A stretch of 64,000 nucleotides of DNA from Methanothrix harundinacea. Lineage in GTDB: Archaea; Halobacteriota; Methanosarcinia; Methanotrichales; Methanotrichaceae. Made by a program: the position numbers and the translations under genes. The stretch lies in assembly GCA_002506535.1 (NCBI GenBank), contig DAXT01000014.1:92315-156314 (forward strand), in the 5' to 3' direction. Under the pieces are notes generated by a model. That model was not told the DNA's origin. It was given only the letters and a program-made list of their open reading frames with translations, and did not search any database. Each line of letters opens with the position of its first letter. Position 1 is the first letter of the stretch. Positions 8,657 to 16,460 of this stretch are shown one piece after another.

Positions 8657-9043
8657 AAATCAAACACCCTCATTCAATGACCTTCGATTCTCATTCGATA
8701 TGCACTACCGAAAGATCTTTTCCAAAATGGCGTCTCCCTCCAAGAGAACGTCATAGCAGAGATTTGTTAGGTTTGATTATAAGTGTATCTTATCTATTTA
8801 AAATTAGCGCCAATTATCTTTATAATAAGTTACGCATCTTTGAAACGCGCTTCTTAAACGGCGTTCTCGCCGCGACGATCCATTGACGGGAAGCGGTCGA
8901 GATCTCAAGTTCTCCAGGGACCCATCAGATTATCAATAATTTATATTATTTTTCCAGTCCCGGCAGCATTTTTATATCGAGATTCATTATGAAAATAACA
9001 CGGTCGTTGATCATAATGGCTTTTATCTTAGAAGGTAGGTTAG
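8657..9043. promoter_or_regulatory. Divergent control region, MFS / carbonic anhydrase
   Basis: This 387-base AT-rich stretch lies between two divergent genes. TATA-like sequences toward carbonic anhydrase include tttttatatcga near 8969-8980, which would place transcription start near 9003. Several A/T-rich boxes around 8760-8830 face the MFS gene. A short out-of-frame ORF at 8989 (MKITRSLIIMAFILEG...) overlaps the carbonic anhydrase start and resembles a signal peptide, but it probably lies partly upstream of the transcript. Confidence 0.45.
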
Positions 9044-9619
9044 ATGACGGTGAGTTTGATGAATAAAGCAAACCCAAGATGCAGCTGGAATGACGCCGTA
9101 TCGACGCCATCCATATCAGACACCGCTTACGTCGATGGCGCCGCCACCGTCATCGGAGACGTCCGGATAGGAGAGAGGGTCTACGTCGGACCGGGCGCCT
9201 CCATCAGGGCCGACGAGGCGACGCCGATCATCATCGGAGACGATTCCAACGTCCAGGACGGCGCCGTCTTCCACGGCCTCGAAGGGACGAGCATAAAGCT
9301 CGGCCGCAGGGTCTCCATCGCCCACGGCGCCGTCGTCCACGGCCCCCTGGAGATGGGAGACGAAAGCTTCGTCGGCTTCAACGCCGTAGTCCACGCCTCG
9401 ACCCTGGGCAAGAAGTGCTTCGTCGGCCACCTCGCCCTGGTGGTGGGGGTGAAGCTCGCCGACGGAAGCTTCGTCCCCCCCGGCTCCGTCGTCGACTCCC
9501 AGGAGAAGGCGGATAAGCTCGGCCCCGTCCCGGAGAGCCTCAAGGGCTTCAACGACGGGGTGGTGAAGGTGAACACCGAGTTCGCGACGGTCTACAACCT
9601 GATGGAGAGGTCCTGCTAG
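9044..9619 (+). CDS. Gamma-class carbonic anhydrase (CamH-like)
   Basis: The 191-residue protein is a left-handed beta-helix built from hexapeptide repeats, such as VIGDVRIGERVYVGPGAS (shortened). The metal-binding histidines are His77 (VFHGLEG), His94 and His99 (SIAHGAVVHGP). The conserved Arg55, Asp57 and Gln71 are present. The acidic loop of the archetypal Methanosarcina Cam and its signal peptide are missing, which points to the CamH subgroup and a cytoplasmic location. The ATG at 9044 follows GAAGGTAGG. It would interconvert CO2 and bicarbonate, useful in aceticlastic growth where CO2 is produced inside the cell and acetate is imported. Confidence 0.88.
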   Translation: MTVSLMNKANPRCSWNDAVSTPSISDTAYVDGAATVIGDVRIGERVYVGPGASIRADEATPIIIGDDSNVQDGAVFHGLEGTSIKLGRRVSIAHGAVVHGPLEMGDESFVGFNAVVHASTLGKKCFVGHLALVVGVKLADGSFVPPGSVVDSQEKADKLGPVPESLKGFNDGVVKVNTEFATVYNLMERSC

Positions 9620-9701
9620 AGGTCTCGCCCGCAAGAAAGGGCGGTGATGGAGACGGAGCACGAGCGATATCTGCTCCGGCTCCTCCATACTCTTTTTTCG
9701 T

Positions 9702-10598
9702 TCAATCCGAGCCCATCACCGGTTTTGTCATATTTCGAAGGACCTCGCGTATCTTCTCCCTCAGCTCATCCAGCATATCCTCCCCCCCTTCGTATTCGAT
9801 GAAGCTGGCCCGGATCAGCTTTGGAGGGAATTTTGGACACCGTCCCCGCTGGCAGAGGACCAGAGACTCCTTTCCGATGGCGTGGGCGATCCCGAGCATG
9901 TACATTACCATGGGGTCGGGCCCCGAAAGGTCTGCCACCACCATCCTGGACCTGCATATATCCCTCCAGATCGCCTTGAGCTTCTCCTCGTCCTCGCCGA
10001 AATCGAGGGCCCTCACGGCGATGAGCCCCGCCCGCTCCAGGGCCGGCTTCACCGCCCCGTCGTAGAGGTCGTCGCCGTCGTCGGTCAGGGGCACCAGAAC
10101 CGAAGCCATCCTGTCGTCGACGATGTAGGCGGCGTGGCCGAAGAGGGGCCTGATCTGCATCAGGCTCATGAGGTTTATCGCCCTCTCGACCTCCGCCTCG
10201 ACGTGGGCGAGGGCGATCACCCGGAGGATATCACCCCGGGCCCGGTCGCCCTCCTCCAGGATCACGGCGGGAAAAATTATCATGTAAGGGTCTTCGTACC
10301 CGAACTCCCAGCGGGCGCTGCTGAGGGCCTTCTGCTCTGAGATCCTCTTCTCGGGATGGTAGGTGTACATGGTGGATAGGGAGCCGGCGTGGTGCTGGGC
10401 CAGGATGTAGAGGGTCGCCTTGTCCAGGACCGCCACGACGCTGCTGGGGTTCATGCTCCGTACGACCCCCCTCTGGATCCTCCGCTCCTCCACCAGGTTC
10501 TTTACGATCCCCATGAACTGGTCCAACAGGCCGTCCACCTTCTCTATCAGATCGGAGGGCATATCCCCGCCTTTGATTCTATCTCCAGAGACCATCAT
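9702..10598 (-). CDS. Protein with C-terminal nucleoside-deoxyribosyltransferase/TIR-like fold
   Basis: The 298-residue product has an N-terminal domain of about 150 residues that I cannot place. The C-terminal domain reads VKPALERAGLIAVRALDFGE, then IWRDICRSRMVVADLSGPDP, then VMYMLGIAHAIGKESLVLCQ. That pattern ('I...I..SR.V+AD+[ST]G..PNV.YELG.AHA.GK') marks the Rossmann-like fold shared by nucleoside 2-deoxyribosyltransferases and TIR-like nucleotide-binding domains. Here the usual N-V-x-Y-E is M-V-M-Y-M, so the catalytic Glu may be absent. Such domains occur as NAD-cleaving effectors or ligand sensors in prokaryotic immunity, but no partner is adjacent. A start at MPSDLIEKV (10562) is also possible. 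Confidence 0.6.
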   Translation of the reverse strand: MMVSGDRIKGGDMPSDLIEKVDGLLDQFMGIVKNLVEERRIQRGVVRSMNPSSVVAVLDKATLYILAQHHAGSLSTMYTYHPEKRISEQKALSSARWEFGYEDPYMIIFPAVILEEGDRARGDILRVIALAHVEAEVERAINLMSLMQIRPLFGHAAYIVDDRMASVLVPLTDDGDDLYDGAVKPALERAGLIAVRALDFGEDEEKLKAIWRDICRSRMVVADLSGPDPMVMYMLGIAHAIGKESLVLCQRGRCPKFPPKLIRASFIEYEGGEDMLDELREKIREVLRNMTKPVMGSD

Positions 10599-10782
10599 GA
10601 TCTATACACCACTAATGACAGAGGTCTTCAGTGTATATGGTTCTTTGGTGGTGATCGGGAAGGATGGCAGAGGCGGGGTTCAAGAATGTCGGGAGACGAC
10701 GTCGCCGACCTTAAAAAATGAGAAGGATATGATATCGACCGGCCGGTTCTATGCTGGCCGGATCATCATCTCCCCGATCCGG

Positions 10783-11496
10783 CTACTTGACAGGCCCCAG
10801 GGGAAGGACGGTCCTCCCGTAGACCTCGTTTATGACCTGGGCGCAGGCGGCGTATATGGCGGTGAAGCCGCAGAAGATCCCCTCGTAGCCGGTGATCATG
10901 GCGATGGTGGCGCTCCCGGTGTAGTCCCGGATGGCCAGGAGGAAGAAGAGGATCGTCAGCGTAAAGAAGACGACCTGCAGAGCCCTGTTCAGCCTCAGGG
11001 TCCCTATGAACATGTAAAGCGTGAATAGCCCCCACATGAAGAAGTAGGCTATCATGGCGTTCTTCTCTGGGCCCTCCCACCATCCGAATTTGGGCATCAA
11101 CAGCAGGAATACCAGCGTCAACCAGAAGAGGCCGTAAGAGGTGAAGGCGGTCGTCCCGAAGGTGTTCCCCTTCTTCCACTCCATAACCCCTGCGATGATC
11201 TGGGCGATCCCGCCGTAGAATATGCCCATGGCCAGGATCATAGACCCCAGAGCGAACCAGCCAGCGTTGTGCATGTTCAGGAGAACCGTAGTCATCCCGA
11301 ATCCCATCAGACCGAGGGGCGCCGGGTTTGAAGTGGCGTCCTTCAACTCCAGAGGTCCAAGGCGCATCATCTCCTTGGCCCTTTCTCCACCGTTTTCTGT
11401 GGCCAAATAAATTCCCTCCACCATTTGCTCGAAGGCCGAAAGATTCGACGCCAGCTGTCGGTACCACATCGGATATAGCCTTTTCCGTTTTAGCAA
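10783..11496 (-). CDS. Acetate permease, GPR1/FUN34/YaaH (AceTr) family
   Basis: The 237-residue protein carries the family signature NPAPLGLMGFGMTT at the start of the first of six transmembrane helices. The remaining helices follow in the expected order: ALGSMILAMGIFYGGIAQIIAG, then the GNTFGTTAFTSYGLFW loop and helix. The N-terminal 50 residues are polar and cytoplasmic. In the family this protein carries acetate or succinate with protons. In an aceticlastic methanogen it is the obvious route for substrate uptake. It is transcribed alone, divergently from NAC; the intergenic gap contains A/T boxes around 11500-11560. Confidence 0.9.
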   Translation of the reverse strand: MLKRKRLYPMWYRQLASNLSAFEQMVEGIYLATENGGERAKEMMRLGPLELKDATSNPAPLGLMGFGMTTVLLNMHNAGWFALGSMILAMGIFYGGIAQIIAGVMEWKKGNTFGTTAFTSYGLFWLTLVFLLLMPKFGWWEGPEKNAMIAYFFMWGLFTLYMFIGTLRLNRALQVVFFTLTILFFLLAIRDYTGSATIAMITGYEGIFCGFTAIYAACAQVINEVYGRTVLPLGPVK

Positions 11497-11691
11497 AACC
11501 TATATCATTAAACATGTTAATTTCAGTAGAGAATACAAATTTTTCTCCACTTATAATCAATTTTCAGTGTTTATTTCCGTCATTTGCCGTACAGGCCCAT
11601 CGACCCGTCTCCAGATCCTTCCGCCCCGGGTCTGGACGGACTGGAGGGCGAGGAGATAGATTTACAGCTGATGGATCACCATGGATGGAGC

Positions 11692-12045
11692 ATGTTCCCA
11701 GGGATCGGTGGCAAGGGGGTAAGCCCCAAGAAGATGAAGCAGATGATGAAGCAGATGGGGATCAACATCGAAGAGATCGAGGGGGTCGAAGAGGTCACCA
11801 TCAGGACGAAAGACCGGGAGATCTTCTTTCTGGACGCATCGGTCACGGTGATGGACGCCCAGGGAAACAGGTCGTACCAGGTGGTGGGGACCGCCCAGGA
11901 GAGGGGCCGCGAGGTCTCGATACCCGATGGCGACGTCGAGCTGGTGGTGGCCCAGACCGGATGCAGCCCCGATGAGGCCAGGGCGGCCCTCAAAGAGGCG
12001 AAGGGTGACCTCGCCGAGGCGATAGTCAAGCTCGCCCCCAGCTGA
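11692..12045 (+). CDS. nac: Nascent polypeptide-associated complex protein (archaeal NAC)
   Basis: The 117-residue product begins MFPGIGGKGVSPKKMKQMMK, which is the near-invariant start of archaeal NAC and the reason for choosing the ATG at 11692 over upstream in-frame starts (11584, 11671). The beta-barrel NAC domain follows (VTIRTKDREIFFLDASVTVM, YQVVGTAQE). A C-terminal UBA domain closes the protein (VVAQTGCSPDEARAALKEA). It binds emerging chains at the ribosome exit as a homodimer. It is followed after 140 bases by two cotranscribed genes. Confidence 0.92.
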   Translation: MFPGIGGKGVSPKKMKQMMKQMGINIEEIEGVEEVTIRTKDREIFFLDASVTVMDAQGNRSYQVVGTAQERGREVSIPDGDVELVVAQTGCSPDEARAALKEAKGDLAEAIVKLAPS

Positions 12046-12128
12046 GAGGATTGTGGTATATCGAAGTCCTCCTCAGCCGAGGGTGGAGGATGGAGGGACC
12101 CTGACGGCATGAGACGAAGATTGAAACG

Positions 12129-12149
12129 CCGTCGCGACTCCCGCGACGG
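12129..12149. repeat. Perfect 8-bp hairpin downstream of NAC
   Basis: ccgtcgcg and cgcgacgg flank a 5-base loop (actcc). It is GC-rich and lies 84 bases after the NAC stop without a following T run, so it may be an RNA processing or stability element rather than a terminator. Confidence 0.5.
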
Positions 12150-12188
12150 TAACGGTTCCGATGAGGCGGATAGAGAGGGGGAGAATAG

Positions 12189-12467
12189 GTGGAGAGGGCG
12201 AGGATAGAGACGGAGCTGAACCTGGTGCTCTTGAAGATAGCCGAGATCCAGGATGGGGTCAGGGAGGGTCTGGAGCGGCTCCACGAAGAGGGCAAGTTGA
12301 CTCAAGAGTTTGAGGATATGGTGGAGAGCGTCATGAGAGAGGTGGATGCCTGGACAGACCAGTGCACCGCCGCCGCGGAAGCGCCGCCGGTCCTCCTGCG
12401 GAGGATGCAGGTCCAGTTGGAGCGGCTCGAGAGGATCGAGAGGCTGATAGACGAAACGGTGGCGTGA
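12189..12467 (+). CDS. Small helical hypothetical protein
   Basis: A GTG at 12189 opens a 92-residue frame that ends exactly one base before the next gene's ATG. The product is almost all helix with heptad-like hydrophobics: two or three amphipathic helices (RIETELNLVLLKIAEIQDGV, then LLRRMQVQLERLERIERLID). It looks like a small coiled-coil or four-helix protein. No family was recognised. The tight junction suggests a shared transcript with the isomerase-like gene. Confidence 0.6.
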   Translation: MERARIETELNLVLLKIAEIQDGVREGLERLHEEGKLTQEFEDMVESVMREVDAWTDQCTAAAEAPPVLLRRMQVQLERLERIERLIDETVA

Positions 12468-13283
12468 ATGGCGGCGACGGTCTCGGTATCTTCCATGTTC
12501 CTCTGGGATCTGGATCCTGATGGAATCGCAGAGGTCGTCGCCAGAGCAGGGCTTGAAGGCGTCGAGCTCTGGGCCGAAACCCCCTGGTACTGGGAGGGGG
12601 GAAGGCAGGAGGAACAGGCGGAGAAGATCAGGAGGGCACTTAGAGGTCTGAAGATCACCCTTCATGCCCCGGTCATGGACCTGAACCCCTCCTCATACAA
12701 CGACCTCGTCTGCCGGGCGACGATGGAAGAGTCCCTACGGGCCATAGACCTGGCGGGATTTTTCGGCGCAGATCTGGTGACGATCCACCCCGGCAGGAGG
12801 ACGGCGAAGCGGCCCGCAAGAGAGGCGGAGCGGGAGAAGCTTTGCCGCTATCTTGAGGCATGCCTCGAGGAGGCGGAGGAGAAGGGGATACCCCTGGCTC
12901 TTGAGAATCTGGAACCTCTCCCCTGGAATATCTGCGCCGAACCCGAGGAGATGGGCCGGTTCCTCGACGAGTTTCCCCTCCTGAGGATGACCCTGGACAT
13001 ATCCCACGCCGTACCCCCCATATCGAGGGCCGTCGACTTCGCGGAGACCTTGGGAGACCGTATCCAGAACGTCCACGTCAGCGCCACCAGAGATGGGACG
13101 AGACACCTTCCCTCAGGCGACGGATCCGTCGACGAGGTCCTCGTCGCCCTTCGAGAGATCGGATACGATGGGCCTCTGACCCTGGAGCTGGACGATAAGA
13201 AATTTCCCGCGACCCTGTCAAAGAGAGACAAGGTCGGGGTTTTGATAAGAGAGCGACGCCATATGGAGTCGATCTTCGGCTGA
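12468..13283 (+). CDS. Xylose isomerase-like TIM barrel (sugar phosphate isomerase/epimerase)
   Basis: The 271-residue product fits the AP-endonuclease-2 / xylose-isomerase-like TIM-barrel superfamily. It shows an early strand ending in GVELWAETPWYW, a KITLHAPVMDLNPSS strand, a LVTIHPGRR strand, LALENLEP with the metal-ligand Glu, MTLDISHA with Asp and His, NVHVSATRDGTRH and a C-terminal PLTLELDD. These are the positions of the metal-binding His/Glu/Asp residues in the fold. The substrate cannot be determined; archaeal members are often labelled sugar phosphate isomerase/epimerase or endonuclease IV-like. Its ATG follows the upstream stop directly. Confidence 0.75.
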   Translation: MAATVSVSSMFLWDLDPDGIAEVVARAGLEGVELWAETPWYWEGGRQEEQAEKIRRALRGLKITLHAPVMDLNPSSYNDLVCRATMEESLRAIDLAGFFGADLVTIHPGRRTAKRPAREAEREKLCRYLEACLEEAEEKGIPLALENLEPLPWNICAEPEEMGRFLDEFPLLRMTLDISHAVPPISRAVDFAETLGDRIQNVHVSATRDGTRHLPSGDGSVDEVLVALREIGYDGPLTLELDDKKFPATLSKRDKVGVLIRERRHMESIFG

Positions 13284-13318
13284 CTCAGCGATCCTTCTCC
13301 CTGGAAGCCCTTATGCCA

Positions 13319-13825
13319 TCAGGTCCCCATCATCCGGCCCTTCTGGTAGAAGGACGGCGCCGACTCAGCTGATGAGCTAGCAGACACGCTTCCCATCATC
13401 TGACCCTTCTTGAAGAAAGGCTCCGGCGCCACCACCGGCTCGCCCAGAATGAACTCCCTCTGAGTGAGGGTCCCCGGGTCTGTGGTGTCGATCAGGCTCT
13501 GGTTGACGGGGAGGTCCAGGAAAGCGCCCTGGCTGGAGGTCGTCGAGAGGTTGGTGTCGATCAGGCTCTGGTTGACGGGGAGGTCCAGGAAAGCGCTCTG
13601 GCTGCCCGTAGTCGAGAGGTTGGTGTCGACGATGGGTGAGTCTACCGTGGCGTTGACGGTGGCGTTGGGGGTATCGTTGACGGAGCCGTTCAGAAAGTCG
13701 GTGAGGGCCGCCGGGGCGTCCACCTCCGAGCTGAGGGTGAGAGAGTCCTGGATGTTCTGGCCCATCACAGACCAGGCCTGCAATAGGGCGAGAGCTACAA
13801 CCATGAATACTATAATCCTTCTCAT
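13319..13825 (-). CDS. Secreted Ser/Thr/Asn-rich repeat protein
   Basis: The 168-residue product starts with a clear signal peptide (MRRIIVFMVVALALLQAWSV, MGQ). The mature part contains two near-identical 23-residue repeats (DTNLSTT.SQ.AFLDLPVNQ, SLI), also visible as 69-base direct repeats in the DNA. Eight N-x-S/T sequons are clustered in the first 110 residues, so it is a likely S-layer-type N-glycosylated surface protein. The C-terminus has two related motifs, FFKKGQMMGS and FYQKGRMMGT, which end the protein. No enzymatic domain is visible. It stands between two genes without operon context. Confidence 0.65.
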   Translation of the reverse strand: MRRIIVFMVVALALLQAWSVMGQNIQDSLTLSSEVDAPAALTDFLNGSVNDTPNATVNATVDSPIVDTNLSTTGSQSAFLDLPVNQSLIDTNLSTTSSQGAFLDLPVNQSLIDTTDPGTLTQREFILGEPVVAPEPFFKKGQMMGSVSASSSAESAPSFYQKGRMMGT

Positions 13826-13928
13826 AATGGAGGGCTAATACACCGGATGTGCATAAATCTTTCCGTCTGAAAGGGCGGAGTTCCGATGGAGGGTCCCGGT
13901 TCAATAAAGGAGATCGGTGAGGGTTATT

Positions 13929-14858
13929 CTACCGGTCAACCTGCCGGTCGACCCTCTTCAGCACCTCTGCCGTCGCAGAAGGATGAGCGCTGAGGTATCG
14001 AGCGACCTTCGGCCTGTGGACGAGGTCGCAATCTACGCAGGACCAGAGCCTTTTGCCCCTCTTCGTCTCGATGAACCTGCCGAGCTCCCGGTCTTTGCAG
14101 GGGTAGAGGGGACAGAAGCAGTGGGTGCAGTCCTGCCCCTCGAAATGACACGGGTAGTACTGGCACTCTCCGGCTTTTACGTCCGTCGCCTCCTCGTCGG
14201 CGGCCTTGCGGACTCTGCAGGGATCGTCGGTGACGATGCCGTCGGCCCCGAGCCGTTTCAGCCATCGGACCTGATCGGGATCGTTGATGGTCCAGGGATA
14301 GACCTCGATCCCCACTCGGTGGGCCTTTTTGAAAAGGTTTGGGTTTGTCAGCCTCGGGAATATGGAGTCGGCCCCGGCCTCGATGGCCAGGTCCACCGGC
14401 TTTATCGGTAGCGACGCGATGATGATCCCCGTTTTGACCTCTGCGATCTCCTTGATCTCGCGGACGGAGGCGTGATAAAAGGAGGTGACTATAGCCCTCT
14501 TTCCCCGGACCTCCACGGCCACCAGTTCCTCGAGCCCCTCCTCCTTCATCTCGACGACGATCCCGAGATCCAAGAATTCGGCGAGGTCGACCGCCTCGGC
14601 CAGGGTCGGGACCCTCTCTCCCGACCCGGCGTCCAGGTGCGTTATATCCTCCAGGGTCATCTCATCCACCCGCCCCGTCCCGTCGGTGGTACGGTCGACG
14701 GAGTCGTCGTGGATCACCACCAGAAAGCCGTCCTTTGTGAGGCGGACGTCCACCTCCACGAAATCAGCGCCGCACCTTCCGGCAGCCCGGATCGACTCCA
14801 GGGTGTTCTCCGGGGCGAGGGATCTCGCGCCGCGATGGCCGATGACCGTAGACATCAT
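13929..14858 (-). CDS. Glycerophosphodiester phosphodiesterase fused to a Cys-rich small domain
   Basis: Residues 1-225 form a GDPD TIM barrel. It has the catalytic HRGAR..APENT motif, FVEVDVRLTKDGFLVVIHDD with metal and catalytic residues, VEMKEE, and the late VYPWTINDPDQVRWLKRLGADGI segment (shortened: PWTINDPDQ). The last 80 residues hold nine Cys (CQYYPCHFEGQDCTHCFCPL, YPCKD, WSCVDCDLVH) and match the 'cysteine-rich small domain' found alone or fused in methanogens. The enzyme would split glycerophosphodiesters, possibly archaeal lipid headgroups. The role of the Cys-rich part, probably metal-binding, is unknown. Confidence 0.82.
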   Translation of the reverse strand: MMSTVIGHRGARSLAPENTLESIRAAGRCGADFVEVDVRLTKDGFLVVIHDDSVDRTTDGTGRVDEMTLEDITHLDAGSGERVPTLAEAVDLAEFLDLGIVVEMKEEGLEELVAVEVRGKRAIVTSFYHASVREIKEIAEVKTGIIIASLPIKPVDLAIEAGADSIFPRLTNPNLFKKAHRVGIEVYPWTINDPDQVRWLKRLGADGIVTDDPCRVRKAADEEATDVKAGECQYYPCHFEGQDCTHCFCPLYPCKDRELGRFIETKRGKRLWSCVDCDLVHRPKVARYLSAHPSATAEVLKRVDRQVDR

Positions 14859-14950
14859 GAAAGGATCTCTCGATAAGGATATATCACCTTTTCTCCGGGC
14901 CGAATCGGGACCTGTTCAGGGGAAGAATTATACCGTAAGCGGGCTCAAAA

Positions 14951-16108
14951 GTGGCAGAGATGCTCGAAGATCTCAACAAGTACAGATGCCTGAAGAGGGG
15001 CACCGCGGGAGCGATAAATATAGACCCCCTCCAGCGGGGAGGAGTCCTCACCCCGGAGGCGAGAGATGCGGTGATGGAATGGGCCGACGGCTACTCGGTC
15101 TGCGACTTCTGCACCGGATCCCTGGAGGCGATCGATAACCCGCCCATAAGAGAGTTCGTCCGCGAGGCGCTCCCGGCGTTTCTGGAGGCCGACCAGGTCA
15201 GGATAACCCACGGGGCGAGGGAGGGGATCTTCTCCGCCATGCACGCCCTCTGCGAGAGGGGCGAGACGGTGGTGGCCGACGGCAACGTCCACTACACCAC
15301 CCTCCTGGCCGCGGAGCTGGCGGGGCTGAACGTGGAGCTGGTCCCCGCCGGCGAGAAGCCCCTCTACAGGGTCGACCCCGGGGGTTACGAAGAGGCTATC
15401 GAGAGGGCGAGAGGGCGCGGCGAGAGGGTGGGGATGGCGGTCCTCACGTACCCGGACGGAAACTACGGCAACCTGGTGGACCCAAAGGCGGTCTCGAAGA
15501 TCTGCCGTCGCGAGGGGATCCCCCTGACCATAAACGGCGCCTATTCGGTGGGGAGGATGCCCGTCGGCGCGAAGAGCCTCGGGGCGGACGTCATCATCGG
15601 AAGCGGCCACAAGTCCATGGCCTCCTCTGGTCCCATAGGGGTCATAGGCGCCACCGAGGAGCTGGCGGCGAGGATATTTCGAAGGTCGAAGCTCGTCCCC
15701 AATAAAGAGCTGGAGATGCTCGGCTGCACCCTCCGGGGCGCAGGGATACTGACGATGATGGCGAGCTTTCCCGCCGTCGTCGAGAGGACGAAGCGGTGGG
15801 ATGAGGAGGTGGAGAAGGCCCGCTGGTTTGCGGGGGAGATGGAAAAGCTGGGCATAGTCCTCCAGGGGGACCGGCCCCACAGCCACGACCTGATGTTCTA
15901 TAAGTCAGAGATGCTATACGAGATCTCCAAGACGGCAAAGAAGGGTAGGTACTTCCTCTATAAGGAGCTGAAAAAGAGGAGTATCTTCGGGATAAAGCCC
16001 GGCCTCACAAGGCAGTTCAAGCTCAGCTCCTACCAGCTCACCCGAGACGAGCTGAACTCCGTCCTCTCGGCCTTCGAGGAGATCGTCGCCCACCATCCCA
16101 AAGCATAA
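14951..16108 (+). CDS. pscS: Sep-tRNA:Cys-tRNA synthase (SepCysS)
   Basis: The 385-residue PLP enzyme of fold type I begins MAEMLEDLNKYRCLKRGTAG, followed by the typical NIDPLQRGGVLTPEAR. It contains SVCDFC, ITHGAREGIFSAMH, LTYPDGNYGN, INGAYSVGRMPV and the PLP-binding lysine in GSGHKSMASSGP (Lys221). The C-terminus includes FGIKPGLTRQFKLS. It converts phosphoseryl-tRNA-Cys, made by SepRS, to Cys-tRNA-Cys with a sulfur donor, the pathway used by methanogens. The frame opens with GTG at 14951; an ATG at 14960 is an alternative. It is followed 34 bases later by tRNA-Gly. Confidence 0.93.
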   Translation: MAEMLEDLNKYRCLKRGTAGAINIDPLQRGGVLTPEARDAVMEWADGYSVCDFCTGSLEAIDNPPIREFVREALPAFLEADQVRITHGAREGIFSAMHALCERGETVVADGNVHYTTLLAAELAGLNVELVPAGEKPLYRVDPGGYEEAIERARGRGERVGMAVLTYPDGNYGNLVDPKAVSKICRREGIPLTINGAYSVGRMPVGAKSLGADVIIGSGHKSMASSGPIGVIGATEELAARIFRRSKLVPNKELEMLGCTLRGAGILTMMASFPAVVERTKRWDEEVEKARWFAGEMEKLGIVLQGDRPHSHDLMFYKSEMLYEISKTAKKGRYFLYKELKKRSIFGIKPGLTRQFKLSSYQLTRDELNSVLSAFEEIVAHHPKA

Positions 16109-16110
16109 GC

Positions 16111-16117
16111 TTTATGA
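16111..16117 (+). promoter_or_regulatory. TATA box of tRNA-Gly
   Basis: TTTATGA, preceded by AAGC, is centred about 29 bases upstream of the mature tRNA 5' end, the spacing expected for an archaeal box A. It lies immediately after the SepCysS stop. Confidence 0.6.
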
Positions 16118-16142
16118 GATATGGCCTCCAAGGCCATCCCGA

Positions 16143-16214
16143 GCGGCTGTGGTCCAGGGGTTAGGACATGAGCTTCCCAAGCTTGTAGCCCGGGTTCGAT
16201 TCCCGGCAGCCGCA
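16143..16214 (+). tRNA. tRNA-Gly (anticodon CCC)
   Basis: The acceptor stem gcggctg pairs perfectly with cagccgc, with discriminator A and no encoded CCA. The T arm is CGGGTTCGATTCCCG. The anticodon stem tgagc/gcttg encloses the loop TTCCCAA, giving anticodon CCC. There is no intron. The length is 72 nt. Confidence 0.93.
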
Positions 16215-16460
16215 CCTCGCCTTTTCTCCAAGTCGGCTGGGGCAGCCGTCTCCCGGTGACGTCATGCATTTTTGATTAAGACAGATCGGTAGATATTTAT
16301 CTCAAAACTCACTATTCTTTCGACCTAATTGACCATTGATCCCCGGGCGGTTTCTCCGGATTTAATCGATGATGGAGTCGGATTAAAGAAGCTTCTACCG
16401 TCCAGACGATAGATAGACAGATGATAGGTCTCAGCACCCCCATAGGTTGGATGGCTAAGT

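Noticed and set aside
8989..9066. 25-codon signal-peptide-like ORF overlapping the carbonic anhydrase start
   Set aside because: It is out of frame, and its start is probably upstream of the transcription start implied by the TATA box.
12113..12149. gattgaaac next to a perfect hairpin, resembling the end of a CRISPR repeat
   Set aside because: Only one copy exists; there are no spacers, no further repeats and no cas genes in the window.
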